Shown here one piece after another: positions 1 through 7,300 of a stretch of 8,232 nucleotides of DNA (position 1 is its first letter; every line of letters begins with the position of its first letter). The position numbers and the translations under genes were made by a program. Below the pieces are notes generated by a model. That model was not told where the DNA came from. It made no database searches and worked only from the letters and a program-made list of their open reading frames with translations. Where the stretch lies: contig PBWL01000003.1 in assembly GCA_002727235.1 (NCBI GenBank), forward strand, positions 45,076-53,307. The letters are read 5' to 3'. This DNA is from Acidimicrobiaceae bacterium (GTDB lineage Bacteria > Actinomycetota > Acidimicrobiia > Acidimicrobiales > Ilumatobacteraceae).

Positions 1-249
1 TATCGGCTCGATCGAACGGTAGAGGTCGCAGACCTTGCGTTGAGCGAACTGGCGGAATTCAGCGGCGTCGTGCTCATCGAATGGGGAGAGGCCGCCATCG
101 ATGAGATCGTCGACTATTTAGAGGTCCACATCGATGTCGACATTGATGATGACGCGGGTGAACTCCGAGAATTTACTTTTGACACGGTGGGGCCCAGTTG
201 GGACCGTCGTCGCGACATGCTGTCAACCGCTCTGGAGGCATGGTCGTGA
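1..249 (+). CDS. tsaE: tRNA threonylcarbamoyladenosine biosynthesis ATPase TsaE, C-terminal part (5' end outside window)
   Basis: The open frame enters from the left edge in frame 1 and gives the last 82 residues of the protein. It opens with YRL, the end of the family's HxDxYRL motif, and continues to LIEWGE at about residues 27-32, the typical TsaE 'liEW' segment. The Walker A part lies outside the window. TsaE is a small P-loop ATPase that works with TsaB and TsaD in the cytoplasm to place the threonylcarbamoyl group on A37 of ANN-decoding tRNAs. Its stop codon TGA (247-249) overlaps the proposed tsaB GTG in a GTGA junction, so the two are probably translationally coupled. The tail is rich in acidic residues (VDIDDDAGE region). 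Identity rests on the two short motifs plus the tsaB/tsaD context, which together are convincing. Confidence 0.88.
   Translation, partial: YRLDRTVEVADLALSELAEFSGVVLIEWGEAAIDEIVDYLEVHIDVDIDDDAGELREFTFDTVGPSWDRRRDMLSTALEAWS
234..238 (+). promoter_or_regulatory. Ribosome binding site that decides the tsaB start
   Basis: GGAGG lies inside the last codons of tsaE. It is 7 nt upstream of GTG 246 but only 1 nt upstream of ATG 240. The spacing therefore favours GTG 246 as the tsaB start, which also gives the common GTGA stop/start overlap and a protein that begins directly at the first beta strand. Confidence 0.65.
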
Positions 250-941
250 TCGTTCTCGGTATTGAAAGTGCAACCGAATCGGTCGGCGTCGCCCTTGCAG
301 CGTCAGACGGGGTGTTAGCCAGTGTCGAAGTTGCTCGAGGCCGTCGTCATGCAGAGTCGACCGTTCCCTGTGTTCAGTTCGTCTGCGAACGAGCCAATAT
401 CGAACTTTCTGAAGTGGGATCGATTGCAGTTGATGTCGGCCCCGGATTATTCACCGGCATGCGGGTCGGAATCGCAACCGCAAAATCGTTGGCAATGGCA
501 CTCAACATCCCGATGGTGCCGATGACATCACTTGAGGTATTGGCTGCAGCAGAAGCGACCACCGACGACATCATCGTGCCTGTTGTTGATGCGCGAAAGT
601 CTGAAGTCTTCTGGGCGATGTATCGGCGCACTCACCAAGGGCTTGAACTCTTGCATCAACCAACCGTCGGGTCAGTCGACGATTTGGTCTCAGATTTGAT
701 GGCGCGAGACCAATCGAGTGTGTGTGTCGGCGATGGGGCTCACCGCTACGGTGATGACATCACAGCCGGATTCAGTTGCTCGATTGGTGCTGCGGTGCAC
801 CCATCAGCTTCGGTGCTGGCGAGTGAGGCAGTTCTTCGGGCGATTCGTGATGAGACGGTTGCAGAGCAGATGGTTGAGCCGGTGTACCTTCGCCAGCCCG
901 ATGCCCAGATCAATTGGAGCACGCGCGAGGTGAGGTCATGA
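246..941 (+). CDS. tsaB: tRNA threonylcarbamoyladenosine biosynthesis protein TsaB
   Basis: A 231-aa protein, the usual TsaB length, with an ASKHA-type fold. The first strand ILGIESATESVGVAL follows the family pattern. H35-A-E sits in the 'RxHxE' region, GPGLFTGMRVG lies at residues 65-75 (family GPGSFTGLRIG), VDARKSEVFWA at 114-124, and EPVYLRQPDA near the C terminus matches the conserved P-x-YLR. TsaB is the catalytically inactive paralogue of TsaD: it binds TsaD and TsaE and holds the t6A complex together in the cytoplasm. I chose GTG 246 because of the GGAGG at 234-238; ATG 240 is the alternative and adds only two residues. The stop overlaps the rimI start (ATGA, 938-941), suggesting coupled translation. 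Length, motifs and gene order leave little doubt. Confidence 0.93.
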   Translation: MIVLGIESATESVGVALAASDGVLASVEVARGRRHAESTVPCVQFVCERANIELSEVGSIAVDVGPGLFTGMRVGIATAKSLAMALNIPMVPMTSLEVLAAAEATTDDIIVPVVDARKSEVFWAMYRRTHQGLELLHQPTVGSVDDLVSDLMARDQSSVCVGDGAHRYGDDITAGFSCSIGAAVHPSASVLASEAVLRAIRDETVAEQMVEPVYLRQPDAQINWSTREVRS

Positions 942-1462
942 TGCGGCGAGGAATCGTGATCGAAGCGATGAAGCGCCGCCATCTGCGACAAGTGCTTGCG
1001 ATTGAAGCTGCGACCTACGACCGCCACTGGTCGCGTCAGGTATTCCTTGACGAACTTACCCAGGTCGGTCGAGGAGGACGTCACTACCTCATCGCCCGCC
1101 GTGGTCGGACGATCGTTGGATATGCCGGGTTGTGGGTTGTTGAGGCTGCAGGTGACCGAGAAGCGCACGTGACAAACATTGTGGTGAGTGAGTCAGTGCG
1201 CCGTGAGGGGATTGGTGCTGCACTCATGATGAAACTCGCCGAACATGCGCGGGCACAACGAGCGACGGCGTGGACTCTCGAGGTTCGCGCGTCGGCTGAG
1301 CCGGCGCAGGCCATGTATCAGCGGTTTGGGTTCGCACCTGCCGGTTACCGAAAGGCCTATTACGAGCACGGCGAGGATGCCGTAGTGATGTGGTGTCATC
1401 GACTCGGCGATGATGATTATCTTGACCGTTGCGCAGATCGGCTGACAGGGAGGTGTGCGTGA
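938..1462 (+). CDS. rimI: GNAT-family ribosomal protein alanine N-acetyltransferase RimI
   Basis: A 174-aa GNAT acetyltransferase. The family hallmark is that it transfers acetyl from acetyl-CoA to a protein N terminus (ribosomal protein bS18 in E. coli). Residues AHVTNIVV (76-83) form the central beta strand and RREGIGAALM (88-97) is the acetyl-CoA pyrophosphate loop. LEVRASA (114-120) and MYQRFGF (126-132) place E115 and Y127 where E. coli RimI has its catalytic Glu103 and Tyr115, with the same 12-residue separation. KAYYEHGEDAVVMW fits the C-terminal family signature. The Asn usual in LEVRxSN is Ala here (A120). The start is ATG 938, preceded by GAGG at 927-930; ATG 941 is adjacent and equally possible. 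The gene is sandwiched between tsaB and tsaD and overlaps both. The substrate here is inferred, and RimI-like proteins next to tsaD may act on other proteins. Confidence 0.88.
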   Translation: MMRRGIVIEAMKRRHLRQVLAIEAATYDRHWSRQVFLDELTQVGRGGRHYLIARRGRTIVGYAGLWVVEAAGDREAHVTNIVVSESVRREGIGAALMMKLAEHARAQRATAWTLEVRASAEPAQAMYQRFGFAPAGYRKAYYEHGEDAVVMWCHRLGDDDYLDRCADRLTGRCA

Positions 1463-2505
1463 TGTCGCTACCAGAGGTTGTTGTTGGGCCAGATACGGTC
1501 ATCCTCGGAATCGAGACGAGCTGTGACGAGACTGCCGCAGCCGTGGTGATGGGCGGCGATGACGTGGTGTCATCGGTGGTGTCAAGCCAAATTGATGTAC
1601 ATGCCGAGTTCGGTGGCGTTGTTCCTGAGGTGGCGAGCCGTGCCCACCTCGAATCGATCAACCCGGTTGTGCGTCGGGCGATCGATGACGCAGGTATTGA
1701 CGAGCAACGCATCGATGCAATTGCGTGCACTGTCGGCCCCGGTCTCATCGGAGCGTTGCTTGTCGGAGTGTCGTCGGCGAAGGCACTCGCGTTGGCCTGG
1801 AACACACCGTTTGTCGGAGTCAACCACCTTGAAGCCCATCTTTACGCGAGCTTTCTTGAAGACCCGACCTTGGAGTTTCCTCTAGTTGTGTTGCTCGTAT
1901 CGGGGGGCCACACCATGCTCGTCGAGATGCAAGGGCACGGCGACTACCGGCTGCTCGGTCGCACGATTGATGATGCGGCTGGGGAAGCGTTCGACAAAGT
2001 CGCCCGTTATCTTGAACTTGGTTACCCGGGTGGCCCAGCGATTGATCGTGCGGCCACCGAAGGTGATTCGGGAGCAGTGAATTTTCCAAGGGCGATGATG
2101 GACGACGGTCTCAATTTCAGTTTCAGCGGGCTGAAGACTTCGGTGGTGAACTTTGTTCGCAAGCATCCGGAAGTGTCGTCTGTTGACATCGCAGCATCGT
2201 TCCAGCAAGCGGTGAGCGATGTCTTGGTCCACAAAGCGATGAAGGCAGCTCGCGACGTGGGAGCAACCGGGGTTGTTCTCGGAGGTGGTGTTGCGGCCAA
2301 TACCCAACTGCGGTCTGATCTTCAAGCAGCCTGCGCGGCCGACGGTATTGGAGCATTTCTCCCTGGACGCGAGATGTGCACTGACAATGCTGCGATGATT
2401 GCGGCTGCGGGCTGGCATCGGCTGCGGGCCCTTGGCCCAAGCCGTCTCGATATCGGAGCGTTTCCGTCGATGCCTCTCGTGGAAGCGGGGATCGCCGATG
2501 GCTGA
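1462..2505 (+). CDS. tsaD: tRNA N6-adenosine threonylcarbamoyltransferase TsaD
   Basis: A 347-aa protein of normal family length that carries out the final t6A37 step, moving the threonylcarbamoyl group from the AMP adduct to tRNA A37. Motifs in order: ILGIETSCDETAAAVV (14-29), GVVPEVASRAH (52-62), VNHLEAHLYA with metal-ligand histidines H122 and H126, LLVSGGHTMLV (144-154), GRTIDDAAGEAFDKVAR (166-182), GYPGGPAIDRA, FSFSGLKTS, LGGGVAANTQLR (273-284) and CTDNAAMIA, where D308 is the likely last metal ligand. No expected motif is missing. The start is ATG 1462, whose A is the last base of the rimI TGA and which has GGGAGG at 1448-1453, 8 nt upstream. GTG 1459, one codon earlier, would give a GTGA overlap. 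The 3' end overlaps dus by 8 nt. Confidence 0.96.
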   Translation: MSLPEVVVGPDTVILGIETSCDETAAAVVMGGDDVVSSVVSSQIDVHAEFGGVVPEVASRAHLESINPVVRRAIDDAGIDEQRIDAIACTVGPGLIGALLVGVSSAKALALAWNTPFVGVNHLEAHLYASFLEDPTLEFPLVVLLVSGGHTMLVEMQGHGDYRLLGRTIDDAAGEAFDKVARYLELGYPGGPAIDRAATEGDSGAVNFPRAMMDDGLNFSFSGLKTSVVNFVRKHPEVSSVDIAASFQQAVSDVLVHKAMKAARDVGATGVVLGGGVAANTQLRSDLQAACAADGIGAFLPGREMCTDNAAMIAAAGWHRLRALGPSRLDIGAFPSMPLVEAGIADG

Positions 2506-3697
2506 GCGAATCCCAATGAAGATCGGTGATCACACGCTGGCTGCGCCGGTGGTGTTGGCGCCGATGGCGGGCGTGACCAACGCCGCTTTTCGATCGATTT
2601 GTCGTCAACACGCTCCCGGATTGGTGTACGTCAATGAGATGGTGATGGCGGCAGCCATCGTGCATCGAAACGACAAAACGATGCGAATGATGTCTTTCGC
2701 TCCCGATGAGAACCCGCGAAGTCTGCAGATCTACGGCAGTGATCCAGCTCAGTTGGGGCATGCCGTATCGATCGTGTGCGAAGAAGGGCTCGTCGATCAT
2801 GTCGACCTCAACTTCGGTTGCCCGGCAGCAAAGGTGACGCGAAAAGGTGGTGGAGCTGCTGTTCCCGCCCGCCCGGCATTACTTCGAGCGATTTTCCGTG
2901 CTGCGGTGAAAGCCGCCGAACCGTTTGGTATTCCGGTGACGGCAAAGTTCAGGATGGGCCTCGACGACGCCTTTCGAACCGATCGAGACGCTGCGCTGAT
3001 TTGTGCCGACGAGGGAGCCGCATGGGTAGCAATGCATGCGCGAACCGTTGAGCAGCACTATTCGGGTGATGCAAGGTGGGGCGCGATCACGCAACTCAAA
3101 CAGCTTGTTGCCGACGCCGGTCACAACATTCCAGTGTTGGGCAATGGCGACATTTGGGAAGCTCAAGATGCGCTCAACATGATGAATCAGACCGGGTGCG
3201 ATGGAGTCGTCATCGGTCGTGGATGCCTCGGCCGGCCGTGGCTGTTCTCTGATCTGGTCGATGCATTTGCAGGCCGAGAGGTTCCAGCGCCTCGAACACT
3301 CGGTGAGGTCTCCGATGGAATGCTCTCGCACGCTCGGGCCCTTGTTGATCATTATTCGGCTGATGTGGTGATGAAGAAGGGCAAGCGGCTCGATGGTGAG
3401 AATTTCGCAATGCGAGATTTCCGCAAGCATGCCTCGTGGTATCTCACCGGGTATCCGGTTGGCCCTGAAGTGCGGCGTCGTTTTTCGATGGTGGCGACCA
3501 TTGCTGAGCTTGAGCAGTTGCTCGCCGAACTCGACCGGTCAGCCCAGATCGTTGAGGGAGGGGCGCGCATTCGACGCGGTCACACGAATGGCCCCATCAA
3601 AGTTGCGTTGCCAGAGGGCTTTCTCACCGCTGACGATGCAGATAGCGATATGACGATTCCTGATGACGCCCGAGAGATGGCGATTTCGGGTGGCTGA
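2498..3697 (+). CDS. dus: tRNA-dihydrouridine synthase (DusB/NifR3 type)
   Basis: A 399-aa FMN-dependent TIM-barrel enzyme that reduces uridine to dihydrouridine in tRNA. Visible motifs are VVLAPMAGVTNAAFRS (18-33), LQIYG (76-80), HVDLNFGCPAAKVTRKGGGA (101-120) with catalytic Cys108, KFRMG (150-154), HARTVEQHYSG (180-190), VLGNGDIW (213-220) and GVVIGRGCLGRPWLF (236-250). These binding-site and phosphate-loop motifs are those of the DusB/NifR3 branch. The C-terminal RNA-binding helices include MRDFRKHASWYLTGYP (305-320), followed by an extra tail of about 50 residues rich in Asp near its end. The start ATG 2498 lies inside tsaD and gives an 8-nt overlap (ATGGCTGA), with GGGGA at 2487-2491; ATG 2516 is a possible later start. 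The target uridine position cannot be read from sequence. Confidence 0.93.
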   Translation: MAERIPMKIGDHTLAAPVVLAPMAGVTNAAFRSICRQHAPGLVYVNEMVMAAAIVHRNDKTMRMMSFAPDENPRSLQIYGSDPAQLGHAVSIVCEEGLVDHVDLNFGCPAAKVTRKGGGAAVPARPALLRAIFRAAVKAAEPFGIPVTAKFRMGLDDAFRTDRDAALICADEGAAWVAMHARTVEQHYSGDARWGAITQLKQLVADAGHNIPVLGNGDIWEAQDALNMMNQTGCDGVVIGRGCLGRPWLFSDLVDAFAGREVPAPRTLGEVSDGMLSHARALVDHYSADVVMKKGKRLDGENFAMRDFRKHASWYLTGYPVGPEVRRRFSMVATIAELEQLLAELDRSAQIVEGGARIRRGHTNGPIKVALPEGFLTADDADSDMTIPDDAREMAISGG

Positions 3698-4280
3698 ACT
3701 CGTTCTTGCATCGGGTTCACCGCGCCGGAAATCACTGTTGAGCGATCTTGATGTTGACTTCATAGTGGTGCCAGCTGACGTTGACGAATCGTCGCTGGTT
3801 GGTGAGGACGCCAAAACTTATGTCGCTCGTGTCGCCACGTTGAAGGCACACACGGTGCGTGAGTCGTACCCGAATGCGGTCGTTCTCGCCGCCGATACGA
3901 CAGTTGATCGCGATGGAGAGATTCTTGCGAAACCGGTTGATGCTGCCGACGCAGCCTCGATGTTGCGGTCGCTATCAGGTCGGGAGCACTTCACCCATAC
4001 TGCGGTCTGCGTTACTCATGGTGACCTTGTCGACACGGTGGTCGTGTCAACTGCGGTGACGTTCAGGTCTCTCGGTAATGAGGAAATCGACTGGTATGTC
4101 CGCACCGGAGAACCCCTCGATAAGGCGGGGGCGTACGGTATTCAAGGCCGGGCCGCAGCGTTCGTCTCATCGATTTCGGGCAGTGTGTCAAACGTGGTGG
4201 GGCTTCCTCTTGCGGAAACCATTGGGTTGCTGCGAAAAGCTGGTGTGAACGCTGCAGGAACCGCTCGCTCAACCGACTAG
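3690..4280 (+). CDS. maf: Maf family nucleoside triphosphate pyrophosphatase
   Basis: A 196-aa Maf/YhdE-type protein. The family hydrolyses non-canonical or selected nucleoside triphosphates (dTTP/UTP in the YhdE branch) to the monophosphate and pyrophosphate, and was first linked to septum inhibition in Bacillus. Motifs are LASGSPRRKSLL (6-17), ADTTVDRDGEILAKP (68-82) with the likely catalytic D69, LSGREHFTHTAV (95-106), and KAGAYGIQGRAA (145-156) with VGLPLAET (170-177). I chose GTG 3690 because the protein then begins right at the first strand; an ATG at 3663 would add nine residues with no family counterpart. The gene overlaps dus by 8 nt (GTGGCTGA), the same geometry as tsaD/dus. The ribosome binding site is weak, so coupling to dus translation is likely. 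Its TAG stop lies inside a degenerate CIRCE element. Confidence 0.92.
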   Translation: MAELVLASGSPRRKSLLSDLDVDFIVVPADVDESSLVGEDAKTYVARVATLKAHTVRESYPNAVVLAADTTVDRDGEILAKPVDAADAASMLRSLSGREHFTHTAVCVTHGDLVDTVVVSTAVTFRSLGNEEIDWYVRTGEPLDKAGAYGIQGRAAAFVSSISGSVSNVVGLPLAETIGLLRKAGVNAAGTARSTD

Positions 4281-4303
4281 CACTCCCTTCTGCCGGTTGC
4301 TAA
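4277..4303 (+). promoter_or_regulatory. Degenerate upstream CIRCE element (probable second HrcA operator)
   Basis: The left arm is CTAGCACTC (4277-4285), the spacer is exactly 9 nt, and the right arm is GGTTGCTAA (4295-4303). Against the consensus TTAGCACTC-N9-GAGTGCTAA, 8 of 9 and 7 of 9 positions match. It contains the maf stop codon (TAG 4278-4280) and its centre is 48 bp upstream of the centre of the perfect CIRCE. The exact spacer makes chance less likely, but the right arm is weak and HrcA binding is inferred. Confidence 0.6.
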
Positions 4304-4325
4304 TCAGTCACGTGCACCGTAGCCT
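4297..4325 (+). promoter_or_regulatory. Candidate groESL promoter (-35 TTGCTA, -10 TAGCCT)
   Basis: TTGCTA (4297-4302; 4 of 6 to TTGACA) is followed 17 nt later by TAGCCT (4320-4325, TANNNT form). The -35 lies within the right arm of the upstream CIRCE and the -10 abuts the perfect CIRCE. The start of transcription would fall near 4332, inside the operator, as expected for repression by HrcA. This is a consensus match only; a second TANNNT (TACATT, 4370-4375) lacks a -35. Confidence 0.5.
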
Positions 4326-4351
4326 TAGCACTCGTCAATTATGAGTGCTAA
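4325..4351 (+). promoter_or_regulatory. CIRCE operator (HrcA binding site) of groESL
   Basis: TTAGCACTC (4325-4333), a 9-nt spacer, then GAGTGCTAA (4343-4351): an 18 of 18 match to the CIRCE consensus. CIRCE is the binding site of the heat-shock repressor HrcA, which depends on GroEL for activity, so the operon is under chaperonin feedback. It lies 55 bp upstream of the groES ATG. hrcA itself is not in the window. Confidence 0.97.
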
Positions 4352-4406
4352 CGAAGTAATTGGCGTTATTACATTAACCCCTGTTCACGCCATGGAGGCT
4401 TGCAAC

Positions 4407-4700
4407 ATGAATTTACAGCCGCTCGATGACCGCATTGTCGTCAAGCCGAATGAGGCCGAGACGCAGACTGCGTCGGGACTCGTCATTCCCGATACGGCAA
4501 AGGAAAAGCCACAGCAGGGCACCGTTCTCGCTGTAGGCCCTGGAAAGCGCGCCGAGGCCAGCGGTGAATTGATTCCGCTTGGCATCAACGTTGGTGACGT
4601 TGTCCTGTACTCAAAGTACGGCGGAACTGAAGTCGCCGTCGATGGTGATGATTTGCTCGTTCTTTCGGGCCGCGACGTACTTGCAATTGTGGAGAAGTGA
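4407..4700 (+). CDS. groES: Co-chaperonin GroES (10 kDa)
   Basis: A 97-aa protein of normal GroES length that caps the GroEL ring as a heptamer and closes the folding chamber. [12 protein letters not shown] (3-14) is the N-terminal family signature. Residues 18-38 form the mobile loop with the hydrophobic tripeptide LVI (25-27) that docks on Gro[11 protein letters not shown] (38-46), [14 protein letters not shown] (63-76) and [16 protein letters not shown] close the barrel. The start is ATG 4407, with GGAGG at 4394-4398 spaced by 8 nt. An in-frame ATG at 4341 overlaps the CIRCE and would add 22 unrelated residues, so it is not used. groEL follows after 9 nt in the same operon, controlled by the CIRCE upstream. 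Confidence 0.97.
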   Translation: MNLQPLDDRIVVKPNEAETQTASGLVIPDTAKEKPQQGTVLAVGPGKRAEASGELIPLGINVGDVVLYSKYGGTEVAVDGDDLLVLSGRDVLAIVEK

Positions 4701-6344
<1,644 letters not shown>

Positions 6345-6369
6345 CGCCCATACGACCCTGAGTCGTTTG

Positions 6370-6406
6370 ATGGAGCCCGGGCACATGCCCGGGCTCCATT
6401 GTTTTT
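6370..6406 (+). terminator. Rho-independent terminator after groEL
   Basis: A 13-bp perfect, GC-rich stem (left arm 6370-6382, right arm 6387-6399) closes a 4-nt loop ACAT and is followed by TTGTTTTT. It starts 26 nt after the groEL stop. The opposite strand has no T run after the stem, so it should act mainly on plus-strand transcripts. It separates the groESL operon from the next unit. Confidence 0.93.
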
Positions 6407-6444
6407 CGGTTCCTGTTTAAAGCGACGCTCAATCAATCCGTCCG

Positions 6445-6450
6445 TAGAAT
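6445..6450 (+). promoter_or_regulatory. Candidate -10 element TAGAAT for leaderless transcription of the 59-aa gene
   Basis: TAGAAT matches the TANNNT form (5 of 6 to TATAAT) and ends 6 nt before ATG 6457, so the transcript would begin at or beside the A of the start codon. No Shine-Dalgarno sequence is visible in 6441-6456. The -35 region is poor (GCGACG, 6422-6427, 17 nt upstream). The preceding terminator makes a promoter here necessary. Confidence 0.6.
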
Positions 6451-6456
6451 GACCTT

Positions 6457-6636
6457 ATGGCTTTTGAACGTCCAGCCCCTGATCTCAACAAGTTGCAGAC
6501 CGCATGGGACGAATGGGAGCGCGGCGAGCAGCTCCCCGGCAAGGTGCTTGCAAACCTGAAGACTGCTGGCATGGCTGAAGTGCTCAACGAACTTGTTCAA
6601 TCCGGATGGGTGCCAGGAACCTCAACGAGTGAATGA
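6457..6636 (+). CDS. Small 59-aa protein of unknown function
   Basis: ATG 6457 to TGA 6634-6636 encodes 59 residues starting MAFERPAPDLNKLQ. It is predicted to be soluble, with no signal peptide, membrane segment or cysteine. It has three tryptophans (two in TAWDEWERGE near residues 15-24, one in SGWVPG near 49-54) and reads as two amphipathic helical stretches: acidic DLNKLQTAWDEWERGE, then KVLANLKTAGMAEVLNELVQ. The coding case rests on the well-placed TAGAAT -10 giving a leaderless start, on an 8-nt overlap with the Nudix gene, and on the open frame filling the gap between terminator and Nudix gene. It resembles small conserved actinobacterial hypothetical proteins in my recollection, but I cannot name a family. 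Being co-transcribed with the CoA pyrophosphatase is the only functional hint. Confidence 0.75.
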   Translation: MAFERPAPDLNKLQTAWDEWERGEQLPGKVLANLKTAGMAEVLNELVQSGWVPGTSTSE

Positions 6637-7300
6637 ACCAGCGCCTCGGGGCGGACAGCAAGTAGTTCCGCGTCCGACGGTGTGGAATCGGGTGATGAGC
6701 CCGCCGTGGAAAGTTGATCCTGAAGCGATCATCTCCAACCAACAGATAACCGAGGTTGTCGATACCGAGGGTTTACCAATTCAGCCAGCATTCGACGGCG
6801 CTCGCCACGCTGCTGTTCTGGTTGCACTCGCTCCTGGTTCGCAAGGGGTTGAAGTCTTGTTGACACGGCGCTCTCAGCAGCTCCGCCAACACAAAGGGGA
6901 GATCTCGTTTCCGGGTGGTCGGATGGATCCAGGAGAAACCGCTACGCAGACGGCCTTGCGGGAAGCTCATGAAGAAGTAGGTCTCGACCCTTCGTTGGTG
7001 ACGATCGTGGGTGAACTTTCCCATGTGAACACAGTGGTGAGTATGAGCTACATCATTCCAAAGGTCGGCTTGCTCGATGCTCCGGTACCACTCGCTCCAC
7101 AGACGATGGAAGCTGACAAGGTGATGTGGGTGCCATTAGCTGAACTCACGGCGACTGGCACTTATCACGGCGAGTTGTGGGGGAGTTCGCCTACCGATCG
7201 GCTCTTGCACTTCTTTGAGTTGGCTGATGAGACAGTGTGGGGTGCAACCGGCCGAATGTTGGTCGACCTACTTGTTCGGCTTTATTCGCCGTCGGTCTGA
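6629..7300 (+). CDS. Nudix hydrolase, probable CoA pyrophosphatase
   Basis: A 223-aa Nudix enzyme. Residues 77-97 read LLTRRSQQLR, then QHKGEISFPGG. This fits the NuCoA signature LLTxRSxxxRxxxGxxxFPGG that marks CoA diphosphatases, which split CoA or oxidised CoA into 3',5'-ADP and phosphopantetheine. The overlapping Nudix box (97-119) fits Gx5Ex7REUxEExGU with Ala at the first U position. ETVWGATGRML (201-211) is the typical C-terminal segment. The start is uncertain. GTG 6629 gives an 8-nt overlap with the 59-aa gene and keeps an N-terminal PRPTVW...PPW stretch that looks conserved-type; ATG 6695 would give 201 aa. The 3' end overlaps the convergent minus-strand gene by 19 nt. CoA is the best-supported substrate, but it is inferred. 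Confidence 0.88.
   Translation: MNEPAPRGGQQVVPRPTVWNRVMSPPWKVDPEAIISNQQITEVVDTEGLPIQPAFDGARHAAVLVALAPGSQGVEVLLTRRSQQLRQHKGEISFPGGRMDPGETATQTALREAHEEVGLDPSLVTIVGELSHVNTVVSMSYIIPKVGLLDAPVPLAPQTMEADKVMWVPLAELTATGTYHGELWGSSPTDRLLHFFELADETVWGATGRMLVDLLVRLYSPSV

Noticed and set aside
1224..1823. Minus-strand open frame (199 aa) opposite rimI/tsaD
   Set aside because: It spans the overlap of two real genes, shows no motif and is biased towards Thr, Ser and Arg.
2123..2800. Minus-strand open frame (225 aa) opposite tsaD/dus
   Set aside because: It overlaps two confident genes and has a composition rich in Arg, His and Ser, with no domain pattern, as expected for an antisense shadow.
4341..4406. In-frame upstream ATG 4341 as the groES start
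   Set aside because: It lies inside the CIRCE operator, lacks a ribosome site, and adds 22 residues foreign to GroES; ATG 4407 has GGAGG at the right distance.
4281..4406. HspR-type HAIR operator in the groES upstream region
   Set aside because: I looked for the CTTGAGT-N7-ACTCAAG pattern and found no match; only CIRCE-type repeats are present.
6352..6366. Small hairpin ACGAC-N5-GTCGT after the groEL stop
   Set aside because: It has only a 5-bp stem and no run of five or more T after it; the adjacent 13-bp hairpin is the real terminator.
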